This document shows positions 1-11,675 of a DNA stretch of 64,000 bases, piece after piece. This DNA comes from Capsicum annuum (lineage: Eukaryota; Streptophyta; Magnoliopsida; Solanales; Solanaceae), in contig NC_061115.1 of NCBI RefSeq assembly GCF_002878395.1, forward strand, positions 90,483,471 to 90,547,470. Reading direction: 5' to 3'. The notes below the pieces were generated by a model. That model was given only the letters and a program-made list of their open reading frames with translations. It searched no databases and was not told the origin of the DNA. Within the stretch, counting starts at the first letter, position 1. Every line of letters starts with the position of its first letter. Made by a program: the position numbers and the translations under genes.

Positions 1-369
1 CATGTGTAAGCTACTCCTATAACTGAGACACAGCTAAGTCCGCAATCTCACTAAAAGTGACACCCATTATATTTGTCACTTTCTACATAACATCCAAAAA
101 CTCCTGCGGATTCTTCTTAGACTTAGACCCAAAAAATAAAGGGGGGTTTATTCAAGTGAAATCCCAGATTCTAGCTATAACTGTATTCGACACTGGATTG
201 GCTGGAGCAATAACTTGCTGATTTTTTTGAGAAGCTACAGAATGAGCTAAGGCCATAAAGTGTCCTTGAACTCAGCGTGAGAGACAAGGTCATTCAGGGG
301 ATCTTCCTGAATAGGTGGTGGTATGGGTTGATCCTTGTTCCTCCTTCCATTATTTCTTTTAGAAGTCAT
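1..369 (-). pseudogene. gag: Element F gag, N-terminal fragment
   Basis: The nucleocapsid/capsid polyprotein of Ty3/gypsy elements packages element RNA in cytoplasmic particles. On the minus strand an ATG at 369 opens a basic leader (MTSKRNNGRRNKDQPIPPPI) typical of Del/Tekay gag, followed by the acidic EDPLNDLVSHAEF stretch. Frameshifts and stops follow within about 40 codons, but later pieces still resemble the capsid start of element B. The fragment leaves the window at base 1. The B gag at 46276 has the same layout (basic leader after an A-rich intron-like tail), which supports the start. Certainly non-functional as it stands. Confidence 0.7.
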
Positions 370-576
370 TTTCTGTAAACAAGATAAAGGATGAGTTAGA
401 AAAGAAGGAATTCAATAGAGCTTATGGTCTTTCGCACGACATAAACACTGAAAGAAGAAAAACTTTCCTAAGAACATCTCATAGCCTCTTGTCCATCAGT
501 GTGGAATGCTTCACACCCATGCATAAAACTCTACTTAATGTGGATTTTAGAATCCCTAGAATACTATGAAATCTTA

Positions 577-594
577 CGCTTTTATGTCAATCTT
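577..594 (-). other. Element F primer-binding site, degenerate
   Basis: Immediately inside the LTR the minus strand reads AAGATTGACATAAAAGCG. This is a damaged version of the initiator-tRNA-Met site seen in elements A, D and E (TTGGTATCAAAGCC or TTGGTATCAGAGCC). It was located by position relative to the LTR end rather than by match quality. Confidence 0.4.
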
Positions 595-2661
595 TATAAG
601 AAACCCGAGACTAACCCCTAGTCACAACACAGTGCTTAAGGCCACAAGTGACCCAAGCTAACCCATGAACTGGTACTTGCTGAGAGCACCAAATAAAGTA
701 ATACTGAAATAACATGTATGGTCCAAAATGAAATACTAAATTGAATATAACTGATATGTCTAAAAACAACTGATAAACTCTGAAAGATAAACTAACTGTC
801 TAAACATCTAATCTGAACATTTGAAAACCTCTAAAATAAGGAATTGACGATACAAGCCCCTAACTAACTCCAACTGACTGACATGAAAGTAAATATTGTA
901 AATGGCTGAAGTAATCTCATCCTCTGTGGATGAGGACTCACCACTACTGCTGGTGGGAAGATGCTGATCTGTCTAGGGATGCTCAGAGAGCTATGCGTCC
1001 GAACCTATGTTATAATACAACATAGCGCAAGATAAAAGTATGCGATTGGTATTTTGAATATACTGGTACATGAGGTAAGGAGTACTAAAATAAATTTAAA
1101 CTTTGAACGTGAATGCATGATCATGTAAAAATAGATAATGCAAGATCAAGTATAGTATGTACTGACATGATTTGAATAACTGAATAATTGATATCTGAAT
1201 AACTAAAATAGTCTACAAAGCTAACTGAATGAATACTGAAATCTTGCTACTTGGTCAAGCAAACCTGAACTGAGATAGAATGAGTACTAACTGAAATTAT
1301 GGGAGCTATCATGTAACCGACATAAACCATGTGAGCTCTATTGGAGTCCTTGCTATCGGATTAGAACCTCTACTGGAGTGATCACTAAGCTTATCCCATA
1401 TTGGGCAAGGGGAAACACTCCCTGGTGAGGCTCTTAAACCTACATTGTCATGCAGTTTTTATCAAACAGGATGCGCTGAACCCATACTTCCCTCTCAGTG
1501 CTAAACCCTACTTCCAACTGAATAACACTGGTGTTAGTAATGGTTTAACATGATATAGTACTATACTGATAAGTGCTCAACATGAAATGGTATTCTAAAT
1601 ATAGTAATAAAAATCATGACCTATCTGACTTGTAACTTTGAAAAAAAGACATATGTAAACAAATAGGTATCGGGTATTCATAACCTGCTCGCACTGAATG
1701 GTTACAAAATTCGATAACATTTAAAACAGTGACATAAAATCATAATCCAAGACCCAAAACTTAAGACATTTCAATAGATAAGAGAGATACATGAATTTGA
1801 ACATCGAAATTTGTTAAACTTGAAAGAACAACATATTTAAATTGTTTAATTCTTGACTTGATGATTTAGCATGAAATGAATTGAATATGATATGGAAATA
1901 GACATTCAAAACATAAAATGGCTTAGTTCTCATGGGAACACATGTTGACATGGCTTTAATCCAAATTACTAAGAGATGCATGGATTGAATTCATACTTTA
2001 CATGGAATAAACCAAAAAAGAGGAATTTTGGGCTTAATGGGTGAAAGGGACCCAATTATGAATACCCCACATACCTCAATTAGATGAACTATCGAAAAAG
2101 GTTTGAAATTTGAACTTGAATCCTTGAATTCTTGGGAGAAAAGTCTTGAATTACTTGTTCTTTGGAAGGGGAAAAGGGTTTTACGTGAGTAATCTAATAA
2201 TAATGGCCAAATGTGCCCTTTTTGATGTTTTAAATCGTGTTTTGGACGATTGGGGTTGAGGATAAAGGAGAAAAATAACCCTTGGTCCTTTAAATTATAA
2301 GGCTAGAAATACACTTCCTCCATGCCATGGACCCCATCGTGGTGCTTAGCCTCCACGAAGCGGAGCCCATTGCGGTACCTAGCCTTCGGCGCGGCCCTAT
2401 CACGGAGGCTTACTGCTTGCATGGTCCAAACATGCCCCAAACCACTTCCAAAAATTCCAAAACCATCTGGAACACCCCTTTAACATCCCTAAACATGTTC
2501 CAACTCAAAAATCGACGTTCCAGATTTGGGAAGGTCAAAATAAAATCCCCAAAGATTTTGGGGTCTTGAAAAATGACTGTCCCCAACACTTAGTGAAAAT
2601 TTGGACCCGTTAACATGTAACTAAGAGATGAAATAAACTTAATATCCTATAGGGTATTACA
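595..2661 (-). repeat. Element F 5' LTR (about 2.07 kb)
   Basis: On the minus strand it opens TGTAATACCCTATAGG at 2661. It closes near 595 next to the degenerate primer-binding site. The half nearest gag (R/U5) aligns with the LTRs of element B, including the segments around 'GAGAGGGAAGTATGGGTTC' and the cytosine-poor tail before the primer site. The U3 half (about 2200-2661) does not resemble B's U3 and has a locally GC-rich patch at 2325-2400. The 3' edge is uncertain by a few bases. Confidence 0.7.
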
Positions 2662-2709
2662 CATCATAACCTTATTTCACCTATGAATGTAAACATATAA
2701 AATTATATC

Positions 2710-2735
2710 CACACACACATATATATATATATATT
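2710..2735. repeat. (CA)n/(TA)n microsatellite
   Basis: A run of CA dinucleotides passes into about eight TA dinucleotides inside the D 3' LTR. The homologous place in the 5' LTR (26560-26590) lacks it, so it grew after insertion. Confidence 0.9.
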
Positions 2736-2751
2736 TACAACACATAACATC

Positions 2752-2930
2752 AATATCTACTTTGGACTTGAATCAGGTATCAATATCACCAACATATCCT
2801 CTGGACTCTAATCGGGTATCAATATCACTAACATATCCTTCGGACTCGAACAAGGTATCAATATCACCAACATATCCTCCAGACTCGACCCGAGTATTAA
2901 TATCACCAACATATACACATCCATAATAAA
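2752..2930. repeat. Minisatellite, about 39-40 bp unit, roughly 4 copies (D 3' LTR)
   Basis: Each unit contains CATATCCTC..GACTCGA followed by GGTATCAATATCACC. It is the same unit type that forms the larger arrays in element E (12205-12560 and 20618-22334). This marks D and E as one LTR lineage. Confidence 0.8.
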
Positions 2931-4430
2931 TAACAATCCCTATAAGAGCTAAAGTAAAGGAGAAGTAAGGAGGAACATACCTTCATATCTCATCATTCAT
3001 CGTTAGGGCCAATTTAACAATAGGTAAATGAATACATATAGTGTGAATATTATAATACAATAACTGGTTCAACATAAATAGTAGCATGTCCTCTCATAAA
3101 ATCAACAAATGTACCTCTTAGAGTCCATGACATCATGATCCATAATATTAGCACTAGAAGGATTTCTAGCTTCAACACTAGTTTAGTTACTAGACATAGC
3201 ATAAAATGAGTCATAACATAGCCCAAGGCTCTACATAGCAGTCTAGTCAATGGGTCAGCTGATAGTATAGTCATGGCTTAATTTATAGGATGTTCCATTG
3301 CTGCTCAAGCATTAACAATAATTTAGAGAACAACCTTATACCTCACTTCTAATACAATCAATATAATTCATTTGCCAGATTATCCATCATACTACCAAAG
3401 TCCTTCCTTAAGAATTTAACAAGAATTTAGGACTTCAATGGGACTATATAATTCGAGATTAAGGTGGGTCAAATTCCCAATTCTAATTTCCCATAATTTC
3501 ACTTCAAGTCTAATTTCTACCAGAGACTAAACTACTTTATCTAAATCAAGTCTTAGATGTTTAAGAAGCCACAATAATCCTAAGGTAAAGATCTTCCTTA
3601 AGCGCCCTACTTAACTCATCCATGAAAACTATTGCAATCCATAACAAAAGCGCTAGGGTCAACTTACCCCTAATCATGAGTGGCAAGGTCACACCCCTCT
3701 AACTAAAGTAGCTAGAGCATTCTCATACTATCCATGAGACAACAAGTCATAATCAAGGTTCTAGACTAAAAGTCAAGTATCCCATAATATGAGTTCAAAT
3801 GGCTTAAGTGATTCAAATACTCCCAAATATTACCATTTATCATCCCAACACCTAGAAACCCTCCCAATCTAATAAGATATCACAATTATACTATAACATA
3901 GCTCAATCTAACACGAACTAAGCCTAACCTACCTTAAATCCAAATAAAGTACATGAACTGCTAAAACTTTGCTTTTCTCTTTTGAGAAGCTTCTTCTAGG
4001 AGTCAAGCTATTAAAAACATAGTCTATACATCATTACGAGAATATCAATACCTATATTGCACCATTATGCTTTGGGTCCAAAAATGATGTCAAAACGCCT
4101 AAATGTGTCCCACATATAGAAAACAAGTTTCCGAGATCAACCCAATGTTCAAATGCCATTTGGGAATCATAAGCCTCAAGAATCAAGTAAAACCCACTAT
4201 TAGTTGGGCTAAAATCATTCGCTCAAGCTAATTTGGGGTTTTGGCCAAATAATCAAGAAATTAAAGCTTAAAAATAAAGGATTCATACCTTGAATTCATT
4301 GCTAATAACATATATTTAAGTTATTCAAGCTTCCAACAAACACCCAAGACTAAATTTGTGATTTGCACACTATCTTAGGGTTTCTAGGACTCAATGAAAG
4401 ATGGAAATGTCCGATTCTTGACCAAATGGA

Positions 4431-4439
4431 CTTTAAATA
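4431..4439 (-). promoter_or_regulatory. TATA-like box of the D 3' LTR
   Basis: The minus strand reads GTATTTAAAG just upstream of the conserved 'AGTCCTAGAAACCCTAA' block. The 5' LTR copy has the same element at 28178-28186. Element E has a better TATATAAAG at the equivalent place. Confidence 0.4.
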
Positions 4440-5022
4440 CCCATCCAATTATTCAAGTCTCGCAATCATGAGCACACGGGCCATGATTGCAACGTCACAA
4501 TTGCGATGCCTCCTCCACGGTCGCGATATTCCCCTACTGCACTAGAAGACAACTAAAACTTAAAATATTTGGCTAATGCCTCGGGATGCATTTGAAATCC
4601 AATATGAGCAAACAAAATATGTAACCATACTAATTTTGATGTTTCAGATGCATTGGGAAAGTTGGATTTTCTATCCGAGGTCGTTTCAACCAAGTGTGGA
4701 TCCCACACTTGAATTTCTTATTTGCCAACTTTCCGACTAATAGGTCAAAATGAGTTCAGGTGTAGTAGGAGCAATACCAAAGGTTTACGTAGCCTAAAAT
4801 AGATTTTCCAGACCTGCTGGCATAGTCAGAATTCACATTAGGGATCGTTTTGCTGAAGTTTTTACTTGGTGGCCATTTGGAACTAGCGAAGACTTCTAAA
4901 TAAGGATTGGTTCTATGAACCAAATGAACTGCCTAGTAACCAAACTATCAGTTCCAGTAAGTCACAATAACTTGGACCAGGTATGGAAAAGCTCTAACGG
5001 TGAAAATAAGCGGGATCATTAC

Positions 5023-5050
5023 AATATCCACTACTAAAGAATTTTCATCC
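5023..5050 (-). other. Element D polypurine tract region
   Basis: Between the pol stop codon and the LTR the minus strand is purine-rich (GGGATGAAAATTC, then TTTAGTAGTGGATATT). It is nearly identical to the same region of E at 15773-15800. This is the expected plus-strand primer for reverse transcription. Confidence 0.6.
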
Positions 5051-5260
5051 CAAAAAGTCAAAGATGATGAAAATGCCTGAGGTCTCAAATAGATGAGGAT
5101 ACTGGACCCGCATCTCGCTCTCAATCTCCCAAGAGAAGTCCTTCACTGGGCGGTGCCTCCACTGAACTTTACCCACAAAAATATCTTTGGTACTCAGCCG
5201 CCTCAGATCACTAGCCTAAATAAGCATAGGCTCCTTCACAAAGGTCAGATGCTTATCTAT
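5045..5260 (-). pseudogene. pol: Element D chromodomain-like integrase tail
   Basis: Chromoviral integrases end in a domain thought to steer integration to particular chromatin. The minus strand from 5260 reads through one in-frame stop into LRRLSTKDIFVGKVQWRHRP, then FSWEIESEMRVQYPHLFE, ending at a TGA at 5045 only about 20 bases before the LTR. The W-x-x-E-x-x-M pattern and the terminal YPHLF are hallmarks of this tail, and B (50712-50873) and H (56080-56245) carry the same pattern. One stop (LI*AS) near its start is the only visible defect. Confidence 0.75.
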
Positions 5261-6639
5261 CTAAATTGAGTCCCATCTAAGCTCATGAGACAGATCAGGA
5301 ATATACTTCCACAATATAGAGACATGGAAAACTGGATGAACAACAACAAAATATAGAGATAAAGCTAACTCATAGGCCACCTCGCCAACTGTGCAGAGAA
5401 TCTCAAAAGGACCAATATATTGTGGATTGAGCTTACCCCTTTTTCTGAACCTCATCATACCTTTCAAGGGTGAAACACAAAGGAATACATGGTCAACAAC
5501 TCAAAATGTCAAGGCATGAAGCCTACGGTTGGCATCGACCTTTTGCCTACTCAAGGTTGCTCTCAGCCTATCCTGAATCACCCTGACTCTATCCAATGAG
5601 TCCTAAAGCAAATTCATACCACGAGGTCTCACCTTGAAAGTCTCAAACCATTTGATCCGTGAATGACATCTCGTACCATACAAAGCCTCATAAGGTGCCA
5701 TTTCAATGCTTGAATGATAGCTGTTGTTGTACGCAAATTCTGCCAATGCTAAGTGCTGATCCCGCTGTCCTCCAAACTCCTTTACATAGGCTCAGAGCAT
5801 ATCCTCGAGTACCTAAATAGTCTGCTCAGGCTGACCATCGATTTGTGATTGAAAGGCTATATCAAATCTACTGAGTACCCAGATCCTCGTGGAATGCTCT
5901 CCAAAACCTTAAAGTAAACATCGAACAACAATCTAAAATGATAGAAATAGGCACCCTATGCAAATGAACTATCTCCCGACCATAGATATAAGCTAATCTC
6001 TTAGTACTGTAGGTCATCTGAATAGGAACAAAATGTGTTGACTTTGTCAAACGATCTAAAATTATCCAAATACCATTTAAACTATGGGAAGTATGAGTCA
6101 AACCACGAATGAAATCTATAGTAATCTATTCCCATTCCCACTCGAGAATGGGCAACCTTTGGGTCAAACCACCAGAATGTTGATGCTTGACCTTAACCTT
6201 ATGACAACATAGGCAACGAGCTATAAAGTCTGCCTCATCTCTCTTTATGCCATCCCACTAATAATGTTGTCTCAAATCTCTATACATCTTGGTTGTATCT
6301 GAATAAATGGAATATCTAAAGCTGGTAGCCTCATCCAGAATTGACTGAATCAAGTCACCAAACTGAGGAAACCAACTACGGACCTAAAATCTCAAAATAC
6401 CCTTAGAATCCATAGTGTGCCTCTCAGATTCACCACTCAACACCTGATCATGAAGGAGACAAAACTTGCTATCCTCATACTGATGATCACGAACATATAC
6501 ATATAAGGAGGATCTTATCTCCACATAAGCTAAAATCCTCGTAGGATCAGAAACATTAAGACAAACTATTAAATTGGCTATGGACTGAATGCTCCATGCC
6601 ATATGCCTATGAGAAACTGATATGTAAGCCAAGCTACCC
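5261..6639 (-). pseudogene. pol: Element D integrase
   Basis: Integrase joins the cDNA ends to chromosomal DNA. Read on the minus strand: a zinc-binding remnant with CLCC (about 6204-6215); the catalytic core with ITIDFIRG (first Asp) and IILDCCSMF (second Asp, normally a DRG context); then, after a frameshift near 5868, FDIAFQSQIDGQPEQTI with the catalytic Glu. The C-terminal part has GMMRFRKRGKLNPQYIGPFE and HPVFHVSILWKY. So the D-D-E triad survives, but the zinc histidines are not clear, and stops and a frameshift break the frame. Upstream it is continuous with RNase H; downstream it runs into the chromodomain tail. Confidence 0.8.
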
Positions 6640-7149
6640 ATACTCATTACTTTGCAACTCAAGGCATCAATTACCACATTTGCCTTACCTAGATGATATA
6701 AGATGGAAACATCATAGTCCTTAAGTAACTCCATCTATCTATGTTGTTGAGAATTAAGCTCTCTCTGGGTCATAAGATGTTGAAGGCTGCAATGATCAGT
6801 GAAAATCTCACAATGTACCCCATACAAATAATGCCCCCAGATATTAAGTGCAAAAACTACTGCCACTAACTCTAAATCATGAGTGGGGTAGTTGTGCTCA
6901 TGTACCTTAAGTTGTCTAGAAGCATAAGCAATGACACAAACCTGCTATATCAAGACACAACCAAGACCAATACCAGAAGCATCACAAAACACAGTGAATC
7001 CCTCACCCTTAACTGGAAGAGCTAACATTAAAGCTGAAGTCACACAATTCTTGAGCTTTCCAAATATATATTCACACTCCTCGAACAATAAAAAAGAAAC
7101 TTCCTTCTGAGTCAATTTAGTCGTAGGGGCTGAAATAGTCGTGAAAATC
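6640..7149 (-). pseudogene. pol: Element D RNase H
   Basis: RNase H removes the RNA strand during reverse transcription. On the minus strand the three acidic landmarks are readable: FCDASGIGLG (Asp), [12 protein letters not shown] (Glu) and [10 protein letters not shown] (Asp). ELLKDYDVSILYHLGKANVV follows, with DALS after it. One stop follows GCVLI, probably a Gln or Lys codon changed to a stop. The domain is otherwise contiguous with RT on its 5' side and with integrase on its 3' side. Confidence 0.8.
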
Positions 7150-7945
7150 TCAACAAAGAGTCTATAATAACCGGCCAAACCAACCAAACTACTAACCTCC
7201 ATTGAAAACGTAAGCCTAGCCCAATCATGAGTTGCCTTAATCTTAGCTGAGTCTACCATGATATCAGTCTTAGATACCATATGTCTAAGGAATATTACCG
7301 ACTTCTGCCAAAACTCGCACTTGTAGAACTTGGCAAAAAACATATGATCTCGCAAGGTCTGGAGCACGATCCTCAAATTCTTTGCATGCTCCTCACTACT
7401 CCTTGAATACATAAGAATGTCATCAATGAACATATTAATGAAGGAGTCTAGATAGGGTTTGAACACACAGTACTTCAAATCTATGAATGCGTTTGAGGCA
7501 TTAACCTAAAGACATTGCTAAGAACTCATAAGCACCATAACAGATCCTAAGATGTCTTTAGGATATCCTTAGCTTGAATCCTCAACTGGTGGTAACTAGA
7601 CCTTAAATCAATCTTTGAAAACACGTCTGTACCCTGAAGATGGTCAAATAAATCATTAATGCAAGGCATAGGATAATGGTTCTTCATTGTCACCTTATTA
7701 AGCTGCCTACAATCGATACCATATGTATGGAGCTATTTTTCTTCTTACAAACAAAATAGGTTCTCTCCACGAGGAAACACTCAATCTAATGAAACCCTTA
7801 CCTAGAAGATACTAAAGCTTAGAGTTTAGCTCCTTAATCTCGGCAGAAGCCATACGATAAAGTGCCATAGAAATAGGTCGGATGCTAGGCTCGAGGTCAT
7901 TGCAAACTCAATCTCACAGTCAAGGGGAATACCAGGCAGGTCGAT
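7150..7945 (-). pseudogene. pol: Element D reverse transcriptase
   Basis: RT copies the element RNA. On the minus strand: a proximal part with FPIDLPGIPLDCEIEF and GKGFIRLSVSSW (normally GFIRPS); a catalytic [11 protein letters not shown] block around 7600; then the signature FIDDILMYSRSSEEHAKNL with the two aspartates at 7424-7419. LAGYYRLFVEIF and APTTKLTQKE follow. Both catalytic blocks are therefore present. Frameshifts break the N-terminal half (7480-7930) and the open frame only resumes at 7478. Confidence 0.82.
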
Positions 7946-8519
7946 AGGGAACACTTTAGGAATCTCACAAACAATAACAACATAGTCAAGCGATGGACTT
8001 CCACATGAGTATCACATATATTAGTAAGATAAGACTCTCAACACCTTGATATAAGTCCTCTAGCATAAACATAAGAAATAATCCTCGTTGGCTCGTGGCT
8101 AACCACTCCCTACTATACACTTGGGATATGCCAGGCATGGCTAAGGTAACGGTCTTGACAAAACAATCCATGACCACATGATAGAAGGATAACCAGTCCA
8201 TGCCCAAAATTACATCAAAATTCAGCATATCTAGAATAATAAGATCAACATGAGTATCTACATCACTAACTGTCATAACACATAATTTGAATACTCGATC
8301 CACTACTAAAGAATAACCCACAGGAGTAGATACGCACAATGGCATAGGTAATAAATCACTAATCAAATCCAACCATGGTGTATAATAAGTAGATATGTAA
8401 GAATTAGTGGATCCCAAATTAAGTAAAGCAAGAGCCGACTCGCGACATACAAAAATCATACATATAACTACAACATCCAAAGTCTCAGCCTCGAGTCTTG
8501 CAGGTACTGCATACAACTG
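7946..8519 (-). pseudogene. pol: Element D aspartic protease
   Basis: The retroviral-type aspartic protease cuts the polyprotein. The minus-strand frame 8516-7986 reads DVVVICMIFVCRESALALLN, then LGSTNSYISTYY. The family has a D-x-G-S/T core at this point; here the Asp is replaced by Asn and the next residue by Leu, so the enzyme would be inactive. Supporting landmarks are VSTPVGYSLVVDRVFKLCVM, FDVILGMDWLSFYHVVMDC and VTLAMPG. It lies between gag and RT as expected. Confidence 0.78.
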
Positions 8520-9990
8520 ACTATGCCCTCCACCTAGCTAAACACCTAACGGACCTCGTGTCCTGCTCACCTGAGTACCATCTCGAGCACCCTGATAACT
8601 ACCCCTGCAACAATGTGACCACTCCTACCTGAGGGATAAAACAACTATCACCCTATGACTAGGGCACTCTCGCAAATAGGGACTAGGAAGTCTACAAGTA
8701 TAATAAGAGTCACGAGAAGAACCAAAACAAACAAATTTAGCTAACTCGAAATAACCACCACATCTAGCAAGACTCGCATGCGAGTCTCTCGAGGACTGAT
8801 CATCACCCCTACCAGGGAGACCACTAACACCAAGCTGACCTCTGTTAGTAATCTGAAGAGCTATCTAAATTGGTCGAATAGTCTGACATCAAGGTTGCAC
8901 AGGTTGATACAGAGGATACCCAACATGAGCACTACCACCTCTAAATCAAGAACTGTAACGGATCCCACCAAATCTGCCCTGGAACTTGGGACTTTTATCA
9001 CGACCATTACGACCCTTCTGGTGCATCTCCTCTATCACTCTAGCATGATCTGAAACCTCAGCAAAAGTCCAACAACTACTAAAATCTAAGTAGCCACCCG
9101 AATAGAGAGTCTCAGTTCTCTCAGAAAGCAGTGAACTCGCATATACTCTGAATCCAATATTGAAGTCACATGCCTAGCCATCTATGGAAATGGTCCCCAT
9201 ACTCAGGGACTATCATGGAGCCCTACTCTAATCTAGTAAGATGATCCCTAAGTCAATCTCTAAGGATGCACGACATATACTTCTCCAAGAGTATCTCAGA
9301 GAATTAAGTCCATGACAAAGGAGAAGATTCAGCTGGTCTAGAATCTGCCATGCCTCTCCACCAGTGACGAGCAGACAAATCCAACTAAAATATGGTAAAA
9401 TCTAGACCACGAGTATCAACAAGGCCTAAACCACGAAGCCTATCCTCACAAGTAGTAACAAACTCGAATTCATCCTATCCAGGAGCACCAAAATACTTAG
9501 GCGGAGCCAACCTAAAATATCTATCCAACATCTTCTTCTCCTCAGCAGACATAGCAAGATAGGTCATAACTGGTTGAGTGGCTACCGGCTAAACAACTAT
9601 CAACACAGGATGAACCTCGGCCCTAGGAGCTGCAGCTACAGGCTGCACCCTTCTCGAGTAGCACTCTGATCTGTAGTCTGCACACCATCAAATGGCGCAC
9701 CACCAATAATACCCAATAGATAAATCAAGGCATCTTTAAGTAATAAAGAAGGAACAAACCTTGGTGAATCCTGGGCTGGTCCCTGCCCACCGCTGGTTGT
9801 AGTAGAGGAATATCTAGCTTAGGTGCAGGGATAGGGCCTGAGGAAGGCGACCTATCATGATCACTAGCTGGGGACACATCACAAGGTTGTCATTGACCTC
9901 TTGGTCATCCAGAAATAGGAGTAGGATCCCTGGGCTCGATCTCGGGACCTTCATCTCACACAGAGATAGTACGTGTATCTTTAAAAAAGA
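8520..9990 (-). pseudogene. gag: Element D gag
   Basis: Capsid/nucleocapsid polyprotein. The minus strand shows a proline-rich leader (EPRDPTPISG near 9930), then MSAEEKKMLDRYFRLAPPKY followed by FGAPG, DEFEFVTTCEDRLRGLGLVD, HWWRGMADSRP and EILLEKYM, the order found in Retrotrans_gag domains. Several in-frame TAGs occur where Gln or Trp codons are expected (SWT*FSEIL, F*LDLSARHWW). The zinc-knuckle region near 8700 is too decayed to read as an intact CCHC box. The initiation codon is not clear. Confidence 0.72.
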
Positions 9991-10163
9991 GAAGTCAAGG
10001 GAATATCTTACAAACCAACTCAGACTCTTAACACGATGCAAGTGAAAAAAGTGAAATACTTCTAAGAATGTCCCATAGCCTCCGAAAGATAGGAAAAAAA
10101 TGTCAACATTCTAATCCACAGGACTCTATTAGACACTTGTTCTTGTACTAATAATATCGGTAA
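9991..10163 (-). other. Element D 5' leader
   Basis: Untranslated leader between primer site and gag. The part near 10065-10163 aligns with the same position in element E (19250-19340), including the 'GTGTTAGGAGAGTCCTG'-like block. This shared leader is part of the evidence that E depends on D-type elements. Confidence 0.5.
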
Positions 10164-10185
10164 AACCTAGGCTCTGATACCAATT
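10164..10185 (-). other. Element D primer-binding site (tRNA-iMet type)
   Basis: The minus strand reads AATTGGTATCAGAGCCTAGG next to the LTR end. TGGTATCAGAGC is the usual complement of the initiator tRNA-Met 3' end in plant Ty3/gypsy elements. Confidence 0.85.
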
Positions 10186-11108
10186 TTTCATGACTAAATT
10201 AACAAATTGTGATAGTACCTACTATAACCCGCTAGTAGGTAAGCTAATACCTTAAACTCGAAGCTAACACAATGGATTAATTGGGTGAGAAACGTCCAAC
10301 TAGGCCAAAATACACGAGCATAAGGCATATAAGAACATGATTCTAAAAATAAAATAATCAAATACGGATACTAATCCCAAGACTTGGTAATATTAGTACA
10401 AGAGCACCTAAATATGATAGTAATAAGATTACAACCCAGAAATATTAAATAGTCAATACATTTTTCTTGAGCATAAAATACTGAATTAAAGATAGAGGAA
10501 AATAGGTGACTCAAAACTCTAAAAGCTCCACCTGTCTTTGGAATGTCAACACTACACGAACTTAACTCAATGGTAAAAGCTAGAGCTCGGATCTATATAA
10601 AAAAGGTACAAAAGTGTAGTATGAGTACGAAACAATGGGTACTCAGTAGGCCTCATCGGACGACTGAGCTAAGTCATGATATAAAGATAATATAATGCAA
10701 GATAAACATATCTAAGTCAAGGTACAAAATTGAACCTGACTGGTCACCATCATCACTATGTATAAGTAATCAAATGGAAATAATAATATGACATAACATA
10801 TCTTCACATACCAATACCGTTGAACATAAGAAGTAATTAATTCAAAATCATGAAACAACACTGATATAATCATAACCCACATAAGTAAAAAGTTGGAGAC
10901 CATACACCAACTAGTAAATAAAGTAAAGGAACCCAACGCGACATCCTATAACACTAGAGAGTACACCCAAGGAAATAATAACATTGTAAAACCACCAACT
11001 TAACCAAATCCCACCATTATCCAACCATCTTCCGCATTTATCATCAATAGGACATATTTTCAAGATTTTATTAGAAGCCAACATCGATAATAGGTCTCTA
11101 TTCCATTT
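10186..11108 (-). repeat. Element D 5' LTR, U5-side piece
   Basis: Follows the primer site. The first 80 bases align with E's LTR end (shared CCTACTATAACCCGCTAGTAGG against CCTACCATAACCCACTAGTAGG). The similarity stops at 11108, where a complete LTR end of element E begins. The rest of this LTR resumes at 26170. No gene is present. Confidence 0.7.
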
Positions 11109-11636
11109 TGTCATTATCACAACCCAACTTCTCAGGTCATGATGACGCCAACCATAAGTAATGCTCCAAATGTCAGAAGCTCACTGTAAGTATCTGAACC
11201 AGGCTATTCTGCATGATGCACACATCAACGATGATAACCCATACTATGATCTGCAGGACGTAGAAGTGTAGTATGAGTACCAAACAAATGGTACTCCGTA
11301 GGCTACTGCCAATTAAGCTCCAAAGATAAAGGAAATATATACAACATATAAACTGTATGGAAACTATACCCAAAAGTCCAGAAATCATATGACAAGTAAA
11401 TGAGATAATAAGGAACAACTATCATGTTCATGTCCAAGAGTCTAACATAATAAAACTAAGGAAGCATCAGGGTGAACTATCCTATTCAAGCTACATTCAA
11501 TATACGCCAATGTTATGCTGTATATTCTAGGTCAATATACAAATAAAGAGCAAAAAAAAATATAGTAATATACAAGGCAAAGAAATGACTATACAACATG
11601 AACAACGAAGGAAGGGATATACGGTAGTATCATAGC

Positions 11637-11675
11637 TTTATATAGCTATATATATAGGTATATATATACATATAA
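11637..11675. repeat. TA-rich microsatellite in E 3' LTR
   Basis: Interrupted (TA)n run. The 5' LTR has the counterpart at 20141-20166, so it was already in the LTR when E inserted. Confidence 0.8.

Larger units (their letters stand above)
1..2661 (-). mobile_element. Element F: 5' end of a Tekay/Del-like Ty3/gypsy retrotransposon
   Basis: Reading on the minus strand from right to left: an LTR (2661-595), a degenerate primer-binding site and the start of gag (369-1), after which the window ends. The R/U5 half of the LTR and the gag leader match element B (44-53 kb) in order and wording, so the two are related families. The right edge abuts sequence that continues the LTR of element D, so F is read as an insertion into D. 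Its second LTR and target duplication lie outside the window and cannot be checked. Confidence 0.75.
2662..5022 (-). repeat. Element D 3' LTR (partial, cut by F)
   Basis: Begins on the minus strand at 5022 with TGTAATGATCCCGC, directly after the polypurine region, and runs left until element F replaces it at 2661. It matches the right-hand piece of D's 5' LTR (26534-28803) throughout, including a short minisatellite and a TATA-like site. The remaining U5 end should lie left of F, outside the window. No gene is present in this stretch; short open frames in it are chance. Confidence 0.75.

Noticed and set aside
2327..2569. 80-codon open frame on the plus strand
   Set aside because: Lies across the U3 of F's LTR in the GC-rich patch, with no recognisable motif; chance.
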